Source: Ypsolopha sequella (lineage: Eukaryota; Arthropoda; Insecta; Lepidoptera; Ypsolophidae). Taken from it: 64,000 nt of DNA. The position numbers and the translations under genes are program-made. The stretch lies in assembly GCA_934047225.1 (NCBI GenBank), contig OW203989.1:3075977-3139976 (forward strand), given 5' to 3'. Within the stretch, counting starts at the first letter, position 1. The number at the start of each line of letters is the position of its first letter. The notes beneath the pieces are model-generated. The model did not search any database. It saw nothing but the letters and a program-made list of their open reading frames with translations, and was not told the origin of the DNA. This document shows, piece after piece, positions 22,105-32,520 of the stretch.

Positions 22105-22512
22105 GGAGCTCCACTAAGCTAAACATCAGTTTTGCAGTGGAATCAGTTCCGTCAATGTAGATGGTAAAAATTTGAAAAAAAATATAGCGTGTTTTTTGAC
22201 TCAAGACAATTATTAATTACATTTTATAAATAGACATACTTCCCATCTTCGTTTAATAATATTACTTTTAAAAAAGTACGAATTTCACGAAAAAAGCGAT
22301 TCAGTTTCCATATTTCAAACCCGATTGAAACGAAACCAACACACGCAGATACTCACTAGAAAAAACATCTTTATTACATGAAGAAATTATAGTTAATGTA
22401 CTAATGTGGCAGCGATTTCAAAATAACTGAAGTTTTGCGTACGCGGCATCTGATTAGAGCAGGATAGACAGTTAAAACACAAAAGCATTGAATTTTAGCA
22501 TTGTGTAGCTCC
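22105..22512. mobile_element. TTAA-flanked MITE, piggyBac type
   Basis: TTAA at 22101-22104 and 22513-22516. The left end GGAGCTCCACTAAGCTAAA resembles the inverse of the right end, GGAGCTACACAATGCTAAA. 408 bp, non-coding. It differs in sequence from the other TTAA elements in the window. Confidence 0.75.
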
Positions 22513-22516
22513 TTAA

Positions 22517-23133
22517 CTCGAGCAACTGCTATTGGACTAAAAAATATTTTTTCTCAATTTAAAGGAGGCCAAAGAGTGCAAAAATGTTTCTTTTTGCTCC
22601 TGCTGGTTGAGTATCATTTGAAATATCTTTGCACAAGGATTCTGAGAGGTTTTAATTTAATTTGCACAAGGATTTAATTTTTTTGCTAAATATATCTATT
22701 AGTTTAAGAAAATTTTCGTAAAAACCATGTTCTCATTTTTCCTGAAAATCTGAAATAAGGAGAGGGCATCCGGAGAAAACGGTCTTGCTCCAACGCTTTT
22801 ATTTTACACTTGTCTATCTTGCATAGTTGCAGCGGGCCACTCAGAAATCTCACGATTTCAAAGTGTTATTACTTATTATTTAGGAATGAGAAGGATAGGT
22901 TTTCTATATGACGGCCATTTTATATGTCATTTTGTACCACATTTATTTTGGTACAAGTTTTATTGTCCAAAACCTTATATAACTCGAATAAAATGATATT
23001 TATACCATAGTTTAGGCCTATCTTTAAGGTTTTATTAGATGCAAGAAAATGCAAGTAATCGCATATCGAACTGCCAAAATAATAAGATCAAAGAAAGTGA
23101 AGACAAAGAAGTAAAGAGTGAAACTATGTATTA
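22517..23133. other. no gene recognised
   Basis: AT-rich; no feature identified. Confidence 0.4.
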
Positions 23134-23460
23134 GCCTAGTTCGTCCACTGCTGGACATAAGCCTTTCCAGGACTTTGCCACTCCCGGCGGTCATCCTGGA
23201 AGAATTGCCCATACTCACATACGTTGGGCAGGCGGGTTGGTGAGCGCGGTGCCGGAACCCCCGCACCTGTGACGCCGCTGCCCGTCACCAGTCTGTTCCG
23301 TATAAGGTTCGGTTATTAGGGATGGATATACCGCCATCCATCGATCTCAGGCATGGTGGGCCTCCTGGATTTTTGCCTGTGAGCTGTCCTCTTACTCTCC
23401 CCCGAATTACTTCGAGGGGGTCTCCAAGTAAGATGGTGGTACCTCCACAGTCGAGTATGT
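23134..23460 (-). mobile_element. RTE-like repeat with CAGCAGTGGACGAACTAGGC end, reverse copy
   Basis: Begins (as its 3' end) with GCCTAGTTCGTCCACTGCTG and runs to ACCTCCACAGTCGAG. It matches 37729-38075 in the same orientation and 38710-39069 inverted. The latter carries an (ATGG)n tail, as RTE-type retroposons do. No intact frame. Confidence 0.65.
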
Positions 23461-23893
23461 ATTTTTGTCGAAATTTTATTATCGTAATTTGACGTTTTAA
23501 AATGAATTTCAAAAGAGACAAAATTGGCTTAACCCCCCCTCCCCCCCTCCTAGAAACACGATTTAGTACGAAATCCCAGATCGGGAATGAAATTCACACT
23601 AGTTAAACCTGTTTGTTGTTCAACAATGTTTAAATAAAAGTATTCCTGGTGAAACAGGTCCCTGAACAGACTAATTAACGCCTCATCTGATTTTACTCTC
23701 CTACTTTTTGGGCCAGCGCACTTTATCCAAATCTCATCAACGCTTCCATCGAGCTTCCACGCGCAAACATATTGTGTATAAAAAAAAAGTCTGCGGCCGC
23801 CATATATACAGGCATGTATGAATATTAGGTATTTAGAATTTAAAGTGAGGTGATATTTTAAAATCATGGAGCTTATGACAAATCAGCCCCTCC
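23461..23893. other. no gene recognised
   Basis: Contains a C-rich run near 23536-23550. No repeat or coding assignment. Confidence 0.35.
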
Positions 23894-24103
23894 ATTATGT
23901 ATATTTGGTTGCCAACTGGACTGGGTGCCAATCATCAAAAATATAAATAAAAACTGAACTTTTAAAATTGCCTTTAGTGGGTATTGAACTTATTTGTTGT
24001 CACTTTAAGTGCAAACATAATCCTGAGACTATCGGAATTCAATAGTATATCTATGTTTTTGGTGATGGGCAACCAGTCCAGTTGGCAACTAAAGATACAT
24101 AAT
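23894..24103. mobile_element. hairpin MITE family F (GGTTGCCAACTGG arms), copy 1
   Basis: The arms ATTATGTAT.TTT.GTTGCC followed by AACTGGACTGG are inverse at the two ends over about 30 bp and continue as GTGCC..TCATCAAAAA. 210 bp, non-coding. A second, more diverged copy is at 59288-59440. Confidence 0.7.
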
Positions 24104-24299
24104 AGGCCAGCAGAAGAGAAGATGGTTGCTATAGCTGTATACCTATTGTCAGCTGTTTTTATTACGGTCATAGCCGTTAACGCCACGCCCCGGCCGTGAT
24201 TTTGGAGTCGTTTTCCTACTTTAAATATAAAGCTACTTTTGATTAATTAAGTACAACATTTTTGGAAATTTTTCTAGATTCCGGTGGTACAAAATCGTG

Positions 24300-24620
24300 A
24301 TTTAAAAACTTTAACTAAATACAAATAATCATTGAAATGAGGTCTTCAAAGACACTCTTTTTCAGTTTGACGAATAAGAATCATGTACAGAACCCAACAT
24401 ATTTTATATCGTTGGGTTTTAACAATATCTACATTTTAAGTATCTGAATTTCTTATAGTTATTAAAAAAAAAAATTGTTAGTGATTAAAATTAAAATTCT
24501 TTCGCCCTGAATCGGACCCTCTTGCGTGTTTTTCCACTTGGAGTGACAATGACTGACCGCATTTGTGGGCGTGGCCAAATGACATGCTGTTTCATTTCGC
24601 TATAAGGTGCACGCTCTATT
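24300..24620 (-). repeat. dispersed repeat family X, reverse copy
   Basis: Carries GAGGTCTTCAAAGACACTCT, then a stretch like 16840-16880, then CACTTGGAGTGACAATGACT. The order is that expected if the X fragments at 5130, 7735 and 32270 are parts of one element. This copy is the best guide to the family's full layout. Confidence 0.55.
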
Positions 24621-24802
24621 AAATTTGTGAGGACAATACTATCGTGCCAATTTCGTTGCGGCGGCCAAATTTAAAATAAGATATTTAACCCGGTTACAAT
24701 TTTAGTAACAAAATAAGCTTTAACAAATAAAGAGTAACCGACTTCAAATGTAACAGCAGTCATTCACTGAAAAGTTAAAAATAATTATATTATAATAATA
24801 AG

Positions 24803-25012
24803 TATAATGTATTGACCGATGGTACCGAAACAACACTTTTGCCGACTTCTTTCTTCCTAAAACATTATGTTATCTAGAAGTCGGCTTCTCATATTGGTTT
24901 TTATGTTGCTATATCGTAGGGAATACGCCGAATTCTAGATAACATAATGTTTCAGGAAGAAAGAAGCCGGCAAAAGTATTATTTTAGTACCATCGGTCAT
25001 ACATTATACAAT
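24803..25012. mobile_element. hairpin MITE family G
   Basis: Inverse arms TATAATGTAT.GACCGATGG, with AAACATTATGTTATCTAGAA on the left and its complement near 24935. About 210 bp with a 60-bp loop. No coding capacity. Confidence 0.68.
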
Positions 25013-25064
25013 TATTTTTTACTTTTTACTATTTTTTTTTTGTTAAAATTAATTTAATTTTAGT

Positions 25065-25067
<3 letters not shown>

Positions 25068-25118
<51 letters not shown>
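25068..25118. repeat. (AT)n microsatellite
   Basis: About 25 uninterrupted AT units. Another AT run at 25667-25690 is the site into which the LTR element inserted. Confidence 0.95.
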
Positions 25119-25121
<3 letters not shown>

Positions 25122-25666
25122 GCTGTCTAATGATACTCATGAAATTGAAACTCTTTGTCTATTTTCATAAATACCGAGTGTAGTAAAGTGTGTTTTGTGA
25201 AAGCAAATTCCATAATCCGATCGCCACGACGACTTAGTAACTTCAAATTACTTTAATTTAATTTTTTTCAAAATCAAGAAAGTAAGTTCATTTAAACATG
25301 AAAAACGATTTTTTTTATTTTGGTTAAAGCTTCTTTACAAGTAAGTCTAAACCTACTTATATTTTTGACATGGATATCACAGTAAGTACATAACAAATCG
25401 TAGATGAAATCGGAGCGGACTTACCAAGGATGGTTCGGGAAAAGGGTGGGTAAAACAATTTAATAGGAGCACGGGGGCATTTGTATGGAATTCTGAAATT
25501 AATTTTGCTTAAAAGGTCCGGGCAGTCTATCCTATTATTCAAAATGTTGTGCAGAAATGATAAGTCTGACATTATATTACGGTGGTCACTTAGACGTCAA
25601 TGTTAAAATATATGAATCTCTCTTTTGTACGAAGAAAGCTTCTTACCAAGTCCGCAACTGTAAGTA
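25119..25666. other. no gene recognised
   Basis: Stretch between two AT microsatellites; no coding or repeat match. Confidence 0.4.
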
Positions 25667-25690
25667 ATATATATATATATATATATATAT

Positions 25691-25939
25691 TTTTATAAAT
25701 TTACTCAATACTAAGTAAAAATTAATAAATAAAGCACTTCATAAAGCAAAAACAACTCCTTTTTAATTTAAAATCATTTGAATTTTAACAAAATCTTAGG
25801 GTTCAGAACGCAGACGTCTTTCTTCAGCGCGAGCTCCAGCAAGAAAAAGGCGGCAGCGCTGGCGTTGCTGCCTTATATACTTGTAGCCGCCCCCGCACTG
25901 ACTTGGCTCGTGTTGCAGTCTATGATTTTTCTTCTAACA
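25691..25939 (-). repeat. 3' LTR of the Ty3/gypsy element
   Basis: On the minus strand it runs from TGTTAGAAGAAAAATCATAG to ATTTATAAAA. It matches the other LTR except for A versus C in GCAAAAACAACTCC/GCAAACACAACTCC. Just outside it, on the element strand, lies the purine-rich CAGGAGAGGCCG (25940-25951), a plausible second-strand primer. Confidence 0.9.
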
Positions 25940-25951
25940 CGGCCTCTCCTG

Positions 25952-26278
25952 ACACGGCAGCGTCCTCGCGGCCCGTAGGCATCGAACAACCAGGTTGAGG
26001 ACCGTCAACATCTTCATCATCTGGAATAACACACAGACAAAGATTGTATGAGTTGTGGACCTCAATAAACTAAACAGAGGGTGTTTTATTATAAAAGGAT
26101 AGGCTTTATAGGAGTCTTTTCCCGCGCAACCTAATACCGTACAAGGTTTAACATAGGTCTCTAGCGAGTCACCTCCAAACCTCAGGTTTTATATCGGCCT
26201 GTTTCATCCGAATACCACAAATTGTTTACAACGGGTTTTAAACGAGTCTTTTCTTAAGTTTTAAGTCACCTCGAAACC
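25952..26278 (-). pseudogene. tail of pol and a degenerate satellite precursor
   Basis: On the minus strand 26033-25910 reads PDDEDVDGPQPGCSMPTG and on to a stop inside the LTR, a likely C-terminal tail of the polyprotein. To its right, 26100-26278 carries loose versions of the satellite motifs (CGAGTCTTTTCTTAAG, AAGTCACCTCG), which may be the ancestor of the array. Confidence 0.5.
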
Positions 26279-27838
26279 AGCAAAATGAAGCTTTACACGA
26301 ATCTTTTCCAAGTCACCTCGTACTCTTATTCAGAGCCTTACACGAGTCTTTTCTTGGTCACTCCGAAACTTCGTAGAATACCAACAAAATGAAGCTTTAC
26401 ACGAATCTTTTCCAAGTCACCTCGTACTCTTATTCAGAGCCTTACACGAGTCTTTTCTTGGTCACTCCGAAACTTCGTAGAATACCAACAAAATGAAGCT
26501 TTACACGAATCTTTTCCAAGTCACCTCGTACTCTTATTCAGAGCCTTACACGAGTCTTTTCTTGGTCACTCCGAAACTTCGTAGAATACCAACAAAATGA
26601 AGCTTTACACGAATCTTTTCCAAGTCACCTCGTACTCTTATTCAGAGCCTTACACGAGTCTTTTCTTGGTCACTCCGAAACTTCGTAGAATACCAACAAA
26701 ATGAAGCTTTACACGAATCTTTTCCAAGTCACCTCGTACTCTTATTCAGAGCCTTACACGAGTCTTTTCTTGGTCACTCCGAAACTTCGTAGAATACCAA
26801 CAAAATGAAGCTTTACACGAATCTTTTCCAAGTCACCTCGTACTCTTATTCAGAGCCTTACACGAGTCTTTTCTTGGTCACTCCGAAACTTCGTAGAATA
26901 CCAACAAAATGAAGCTTTACACGAATCTTTTCCAAGTCACCTCGTACTCTTATTCAGAGCCTTACACGAGTCTTTTCTTGGTCACTCCGAAACTTCGTAG
27001 AATACCAACAAAATGAAGCTTTACACGAATCTTTTCCAAGTCACCTCGTACTCTTATTCAGAGCCTTACACGAGTCTTTTCTTGGTCACTCCGAAACTTC
27101 GTAGAATACCAACAAAATGAAGCTTTACACGAATCTTTTCCAAGTCACCTCGTACTCTTATTCAGAGCCTTACACGAGTCTTTTCTTGGTCACTCCGAAA
27201 CTTCGTAGAATACCAACAAAATGAAGCTTTACACGAATCTTTTCCAAGTCACCTCGTACTCTTATTCAGAGCCTTACACGAGTCTTTTCTTGGTCACTCC
27301 GAAACTTCGTAGAATACCAACAAAATGAAGCTTTACACGAATCTTTTCCAAGTCACCTCGTACTCTTATTCAGAGCCTTACACGAGTCTTTTCTTGGTCA
27401 CTCCGAAACTTCGTAGAATACCAACAAAATGAAGCTTTACACGAATCTTTTCCAAGTCACCTCGTACTCTTATTCAGAGCCTTACACGAGTCTTTTCTTG
27501 GTCACTCCGAAACTTCGTAGAATACCAACAAAATGAAGCTTTACACGAATCTTTTCCAAGTCACCTCGTACTCTTATTCAGAGCCTTACACGAGTCTTTT
27601 CTTGGTCACTCCGAAACTTCGTAGAATACCAACAAAATGAAGCTTTACACGAATCTTTTCCAAGTCACCTCGTACTCTTATTCAGAGCCTTACACGAGTC
27701 TTTTCTTGGTCACTCCGAAACTTCGTAGAATACCAACAAAATGAAGCTTTACACGAATCTTTTCCAAGTCACCTCGTACTCTTATTCAGAGCCTTACACG
27801 AGTCTTTTCTTGGTCACTCCGATACTTCGTAGAATACC
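26279..27838. repeat. satellite array, 104-bp unit, 15 copies
   Basis: Unit boundaries (AAGTCACCTCGTACTCTTAT) recur every 104 bp from 26310 to 27766. The copies appear identical apart from an A-to-T change in the last one (GATACTTCG at about 27821). Each unit is itself a diverged dimer, with AGCCTTACACGAGTCTTTTC and AGCTTTACACGAATCTTTTC 59 and 45 bp apart. It lies wholly inside the LTR element between the integrase remnant and the pol tail. The array is non-coding. Confidence 0.97.
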
Positions 27839-27896
27839 TATTCGGTTATACAATCATAGTCATTGCATGTTCAGTAAATTGACGTCAAATTGGCAA

Positions 27897-28370
27897 CATC
27901 AAAATAAATAATAAAAGCAACTCACTCTCAAAGAAGGCTGTGCAGGTGTCCGACGTCCATTTACCGCGCCACAGCACCATGTATTCTGGAAGTGGTCAGA
28001 GTACATCTGCGTGTACCATATCGAAGGGCATTGATGGCTTTTGCCATGAAATGATCGGCTGAAGTGGAGCTCAAGGCATCTTCTTGTGCGGTATACATAC
28101 AACACAATGAGATACATATTTCGCAAGCCCGGGAACAAAACTGTTTCAAGATCAAATCTACCGTCTTTTCAATACACAGATGTTCATGTTCGTCGTGAAA
28201 AAAACGCGCAGTAAGCTTAACCGATACGCTTTGGGGACGTAACATAGTAAACGACTTGCCTCGCCAGTCTCATTATACTTGTAGTATAAAAGATCATTCT
28301 TTTTAACGTACCTTGTGCTATCTAGCTGACTGTCATTTAGTTTTTCGAGCAACGTTGTAGTTTAACACAT
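27897..28370 (-). pseudogene. integrase remnant (zinc-binding domain and start of core)
   Basis: Minus-strand frames give KNDLLYYKYNETGEASRLLC, VPKAYRLSLLRVF and then, after a frame change, HDEHEHLCIEKTVDLILKQF. This is the His-His part of the HHCC zinc-binding domain before retroviral-type integrases. The following frame has PGLRNMYLIVLYV. The frames are broken by shifts and stops, and the catalytic core is not recognisable. Confidence 0.7.
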
Positions 28371-28379
28371 ACGTTTACG

Positions 28380-28660
28380 GGGTTTCGATTGAAATAGTCT
28401 GAGTGTTGCATTAGTACACCTTTACGGATCAGGGCTGCAATGGGAGCAGTTTTTACGGCATATGCCGGGATATAACGTCTAAAATAGCTGAGAAACTGTC
28501 GCACTTGTTTTTCGTTCGTAGGGATTGGTGAATTAGTTAGGACTTCAAATTTTCGAGTGCTCGGCCGTACCTGACCATTACTTACTATCCTACCAAGATA
28601 TTCTACCTCTGTAGTGCACTTCTTTAAGTTCTTTAAGTTTAAGGTACTCGTAGAAAAGTC
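28380..28660 (-). pseudogene. reverse-transcriptase C-terminal remnant
   Basis: The minus-strand frame reads CTTEVEYLGRIVSNGQVRPS, EVLTNSPIPTNEKQVRQFL and YFRRYIPAYAVKTAPIAAL. This is the characteristic stretch joining the reverse transcriptase to RNase H in Ty3/gypsy polymerases (VEYLG, then P.P.....VR.FLG...Y.R..I). All catalytic motifs upstream are missing, so this is the join left by a large internal deletion. Confidence 0.78.
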
Positions 28661-28699
28661 AGCACCAGTTAATGTTTTTTTTTTAATCGTTAAGAAGAT

Positions 28700-28927
28700 T
28701 TAGACCTTATTGCGTGATTCAGACCGTTCTTTATTGAAACATTTCTCTTCAATGTGGCCACTTTTCTTGCAAAAGTTGCATGTGATTGTCGATTTCGGTG
28801 CAAAGTTGTTGTCATTAGGTTGGTTGGTAGTGTACTTTGCTCTTTTGGAACAATTGGTACTTTTGTGACCCCACTGATTACAAGAGTAGCATTTTAAGTT
28901 AGAATCACCTTCACTTCGTTTCCTATT
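28700..28927 (-). pseudogene. Gag zinc knuckles, in frame behind a stop codon
   Basis: Continuing in the same frame as gag after the TAA at 28928-28930, the sequence encodes CYSCNQWGHKSTNC and CNFCKKSGHIEEKC, two perfect C-x2-C-x4-H-x4-C nucleic-acid-binding knuckles, and stops at 28700-28702. The nonsense codon therefore cuts the knuckles off the capsid part. Confidence 0.85.
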
Positions 28928-29794
28928 TTAACTTGACCTACTTTTGTTGCATGAAGACAAATAATCACTTTTGCTTAATTTTTCACGACCATGCGGTTTC
29001 ACGTAAATGGCAAGGAACTCGACAATATTTTCTGTTCTTAATTTCGCGTTCGTTGCTGCCGCACGAATGTGAGGATCCATGATGCCGCGTACGATAATGG
29101 CGCAAATAAGTTCATCACTCAGACCCCTAACTATGCGCAGTTTCAATAAGGATTTACGAGCGTATTCCGCATACGTGGAAAACTTGTCTGAATTCGTACA
29201 CATTACGTCAAAAAGAATGGTTGCAATGTCAACACTTCGCGGACACAATGACTTTAATTCTAACCTGAAATTAGACCACGTGCGTTCAGTCCCAGCCCAC
29301 TGACGTAACCACGTACGCGCTTCCCCTTTCAAACAATTTCCAATCCTAGCCAAACATTCCCTACCGTCCCAATGATTTTGTTTACACGCACGGTCAACCT
29401 CATTGCACCACACACTGACATCATGAATACTGGGATCGAAATCTGAGATGTAATAATGGTTTGATCTCACCGGGTTCAGAGAGTTGAGAGCGTCGATCAG
29501 GCGCTCGGTGATATCACTCGTTTGGGAAGGTTGCGGCGCCGATGATACAGGGGTTGGTAGCGGCGGCGAAGTGGTCACGTCACTCCAGGTGGTGGACGGG
29601 CCGGCACCTGTCTGCCGCGGTATGAGCGTAGTGGTGTCCTGTGTTTCCGAGCAAGAAAACGGGGGATCCGAGGTGGAATTCTCCTCCAGAGAACGAAGCC
29701 TTCGTAGAACCTCTTCCATCTGCTTTTGTCCGTCGTTTGGGGGCAGAGGTTGCGTGGCCCTTCTTGGAGGGTTACGACGTCTGCGTTCCGACAT
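28928..29794 (-). CDS. Gag capsid protein of a Ty3/gypsy retrotransposon
   Basis: A 288-residue open frame. The N-terminal part is basic (MSERRRRNPPRR) and then Pro/Ser/Thr-rich. The conserved retrotransposon Gag domain covers about 115-260 and includes WCNEVDRACKQNHWDG, CLKGEARTWLRQW and LRIVRGLSDELICAIIVRGI. The frame ends early at a TAA, with two zinc knuckles lying in frame beyond it. It is the longest frame in the element. Whether the truncated protein is made is unknown. Confidence 0.85.
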   Translation of the reverse strand: MSERRRRNPPRRATQPLPPNDGQKQMEEVLRRLRSLEENSTSDPPFSCSETQDTTTLIPRQTGAGPSTTWSDVTTSPPLPTPVSSAPQPSQTSDITERLIDALNSLNPVRSNHYYISDFDPSIHDVSVWCNEVDRACKQNHWDGRECLARIGNCLKGEARTWLRQWAGTERTWSNFRLELKSLCPRSVDIATILFDVMCTNSDKFSTYAEYARKSLLKLRIVRGLSDELICAIIVRGIMDPHIRAAATNAKLRTENIVEFLAIYVKPHGREKLSKSDYLSSCNKSRSS

Positions 29795-29902
29795 CGTTTA
29801 GTGCATCAGTAAATTAACGATTTCAAAAACTTATATTCTAGTGTGCAAGTCTTTAAAAAAAAAAGATCAGAAATAGCTTTGCGGTCAGTAAAGGCCATCA
29901 TA
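29795..29902 (-). other. 5' leader of the Ty3/gypsy element
   Basis: Short untranslated leader between the primer site and gag; no further signal recognised. Confidence 0.5.
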
Positions 29903-29913
29903 CCCACTTCTGA
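29903..29913 (-). promoter_or_regulatory. primer binding site candidate (tRNA-Leu-like, offset)
   Basis: Directly next to the 5' LTR the element strand has TCAGAAGTGGG, complementary to the CCCACTTCTGA found near the 3' end of eukaryotic tRNA-Leu. The bases pairing with the terminal CACCA are missing, so the match starts about 5 nt inside the tRNA. The call is tentative. Confidence 0.5.
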
Positions 29914-30162
29914 TTTTATAAATTTACTCAATACTAAGTAAAAATTAATAAATAAAGCACTTCATAAAGCAAACACAACTCCTTTTTAATTTAAAATCAT
30001 TTGAATTTTAACAAAATCTTAGGGTTCAGAACGCAGACGTCTTTCTTCAGCGCGAGCTCCAGCAAGAAAAAGGCGGCAGCGCTGGCGTTGCTGCCTTATA
30101 TACTTGTAGCCGCCCCCGCACTGACTTGGCTCGTGTTGCAGTCTATGATTTTTCTTCTAACA
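29914..30162 (-). repeat. 5' LTR of the Ty3/gypsy element
   Basis: Same length and sequence as the LTR at 25691-25939, apart from one substitution. The short open frames on the plus strand inside both LTRs are copies of one another and not genes. Confidence 0.9.
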
Positions 30163-30268
30163 ATATATATAAATATTATTAGAGCACATTATAATATAGA
30201 CCATACGATATGTTTGTAAGAAAGAGTTCGACATATATGCGAGACATACATATGTATATAGACATATA

Positions 30269-30816
30269 CAGGCTGTAATCGTTAAGTGTGACCAGGTGAT
30301 TATTTCGTAACTATTACAGATATCAAAAAAATTAAAACTGATATCGAAAGTACGTTACCTAATTAGTAAAATTATATCAATAACTTTATGAAAATCAAAC
30401 AAGAAGTATTCAAAATTTTGAGTTTAAACATTCCCATACATTGTATCGCACAACAAGGACGTCACTTCGAACATCTGCTTTGAATACAAAATTTTGTATT
30501 TACTAAGAAATAAATATTATTCAATTAAAATATAGTTTTACTACTTTGTTAGTTTAATAAACAGTTTTCTTTAATATCCGTACTAAGCTAAAATTACCAT
30601 TTAAAATAAGGAAACTAAAACCTTTCTACTAGTCTCATACTAAATGTATGGGAATGTTTAATGTTAAAATTTCGGATATTTCTCGTTTGATTTTCAAAAA
30701 GTTATTGATACCATTTTACTGATTAGGTAACGTACTTTTGATATCAGTTTAACATTTTTTGATATCTGTAATAGTTACGGAATAATCGCCTGGTCACACT
30801 TAACGATTACACCCTG
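30269..30816. mobile_element. long hairpin MITE (CAGGCTGTAATCG ends)
   Basis: The arms of about 180 bp are inverse: CAGGCTGTAATCGTTAAGTG at the left, and the complement of CAGGGTGTAATCGTTAAGTG at the right. TATA lies on both sides. Ends and target resemble the CAAGGTG hairpin families. No coding capacity. Confidence 0.78.
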
Positions 30817-31650
30817 TATATACTCATGCCTGTCTCCCAAATGTGGTAGGCAGAGACTAAATATTTCCATCTGCTACGATCTTTCGCCTCTTCCACATTT
30901 ATCAAACTAATCACACAGGCATAGAAGATATTCCGGGTACTTTTGACATTGCCCTTCTTCAATATGTCGCCAATATGGTCAGCAAATCCAAACTACCGAA
31001 GCATTCCTGTTTCTATTCCAGTCACTACATCTTCTTTCAGGCCGCAACGATCCCGTATGTCGATATTTTTTACTCTATTTACGAAATAGATTATCAAAAT
31101 AAAAAAAATAAAAAAGCTCTTTACACATATGAAATTCATGAGTTCATAGTTCCTGTTATTCAATAGCTATTTCAATTATTTATTTTTTGTTTGAAAGTTG
31201 ATTTCAAGGTTTTAAATCTACGTATTATTTTTTTTTTATTGTCAGATTGATAACCAAAATTAAAATTTCATAAACAGATCGTCCTAAATGGCATCCATTT
31301 CCATGATAGATTCGTAATAATTTTTTATAGCTGACACTTCAAAAAAAATAATCAATGTTGCTGTTAGCTTAATGTTGTTTTATTCATACACAAAAGAAAT
31401 TACATATTATAATGTGTACAAAACGCGAGAGTTTAAAGAAATTACATAACTTGAATTTGTCATTCGCAAAAAAAAAATGCAAAAGTGTTAGTACTGGAAT
31501 TTGAGTTTTCTTCAAATTCAATATAAAAAACGGCAATTTTATATGTAAAGACCTAATATATATTAACTGGATGTTCATTGTAAAAAAAACAACTTTGCCA
31601 ATTGCTGGGTCAGTCGAAACTCGAGCCTTTTTCTTTTATATCTACTAACC
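30817..31650. other. no gene; RTE-like 3' fragment near 30830-30925
   Basis: At 30830-30925 (minus strand) lies GCCTGTCTCCCAAATG and AGATCGTAGCAGATGG-like sequence (inverted), similar to 35680-35815. The rest is AT-rich without recognisable features. Confidence 0.45.
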
Positions 31651-31654
31651 TTTC

Positions 31655-31850
31655 TTACGCGGCGTGGTTTATTCAATCTTTGCCCCGTTTTCTTTATTTA
31701 TTCAAAACCTTTTATAGTGTATATGTTGATCAGAGTCCTAACTAAAATTAAGAAAACCGCATCTAACTCTTTGTGTGGTTCTCGAGTTACAACGGATCAT
31801 ATTTGTACATACCAACATATAGACAGACAAAAAAAATTTTTTTTTGGCCT
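31655..31850 (-). mobile_element. Helitron 3'-region fragment, reverse orientation
   Basis: Inverse of the stretch before the Helitron end at 35275 (TTCAATCTTTGCCCCGTTTT). It is followed by the GTGGTTCTCGAGTTA and ACATACCAACATATAGACAG block also seen near 44670 and 45815. The terminal hairpin is degraded. Confidence 0.5.
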
Positions 31851-32269
31851 CAATAGAATACCAAGAACCCATTTCATTTAAAATTTTGCAAAATTATTCA
31901 ATGTTACCACTTTTTGCTACTTTATTGCAGATCAGCATCTATTTATACAAATGCCACACACAAATTACCGTATTTGGTAACCTACCCATAACTTAAAGGG
32001 CTATGCAGCCCCACATCTGTCAGAGGTTAGAAATAAGACCTCAGGGACCCCCATTAATTGTCTTCAATGTATGTGATACATTACCCAAGGGTCCATGATC
32101 CTGGGTAAAGTCTCAGCTGACAGGATGGTTTAATATGCTAACATACTTGTAGCATTCACTAAATACACAGAGTAGTCACAGACCTTTAATGAGACCCTTC
32201 TAGTAATGGAGCGGAAATTTAATATTATTAGGGACCCAAATCCACACACGTATACACAATAAGGCGAGG

Positions 32270-32520
32270 AATTGGGTTTTATATGGTCATTGTCACTCCA
32301 AGCGGAAAAACGTGCAGTAAGACAGTGACTGATTCAGGCCGAAACAGATAAAAGTAGCTTTTTCATGTGTAATAAAAAAACAAAAACAGCTAGCAAAACT
32401 TATAATTACAAAATTAAAGATTTTTTTTTAAACTATCTAATGAAATTTTGTTGAGGTCTGTATGTCACACTTATTTGTCAAACTTTGAGAAAAAGTGTTG
32501 ATAAATACTTCATTTAAGTT
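32270..32520 (+). repeat. dispersed repeat family X
   Basis: TGTCACTCCAAGCGGAAAAACG and AACAGCTAGCAAAACTTATA match the X fragments at 5130-5420 and, inverted, at 24300-24620. Confidence 0.5.

Larger units (their letters stand above)
25691..30162 (-). mobile_element. defective Ty3/gypsy LTR retrotransposon carrying a satellite array
   Basis: Two 249-bp LTRs bound a 4,472-bp element transcribed from right to left. In element order it has a primer site, gag, two zinc knuckles after an in-frame stop, a short reverse-transcriptase remnant, integrase pieces, a 15-copy 104-bp satellite, and the tail of pol with a purine-rich tract. Protease and most of the reverse transcriptase are deleted. It lies in an AT run with ATAT on both sides, consistent with a 4-bp target duplication. 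The LTRs differ at one position that I can see, so the insertion is recent. Confidence 0.9.

Noticed and set aside
25778..25978. Peptide with an Ala/Leu-rich segment, repeated at 30001-30219
   Set aside because: Both lie in the two LTRs of the Ty3/gypsy element on the strand opposite to its transcription.
26279..27838. CRISPR-like array
   Set aside because: The repeats are contiguous 104-bp units without unique spacers, in an animal genome; this is a tandem satellite.
28928..29801. Plus-strand frames opposite gag
   Set aside because: Shadow frames. The minus strand carries the Gag domain and, further on in frame, zinc knuckles.
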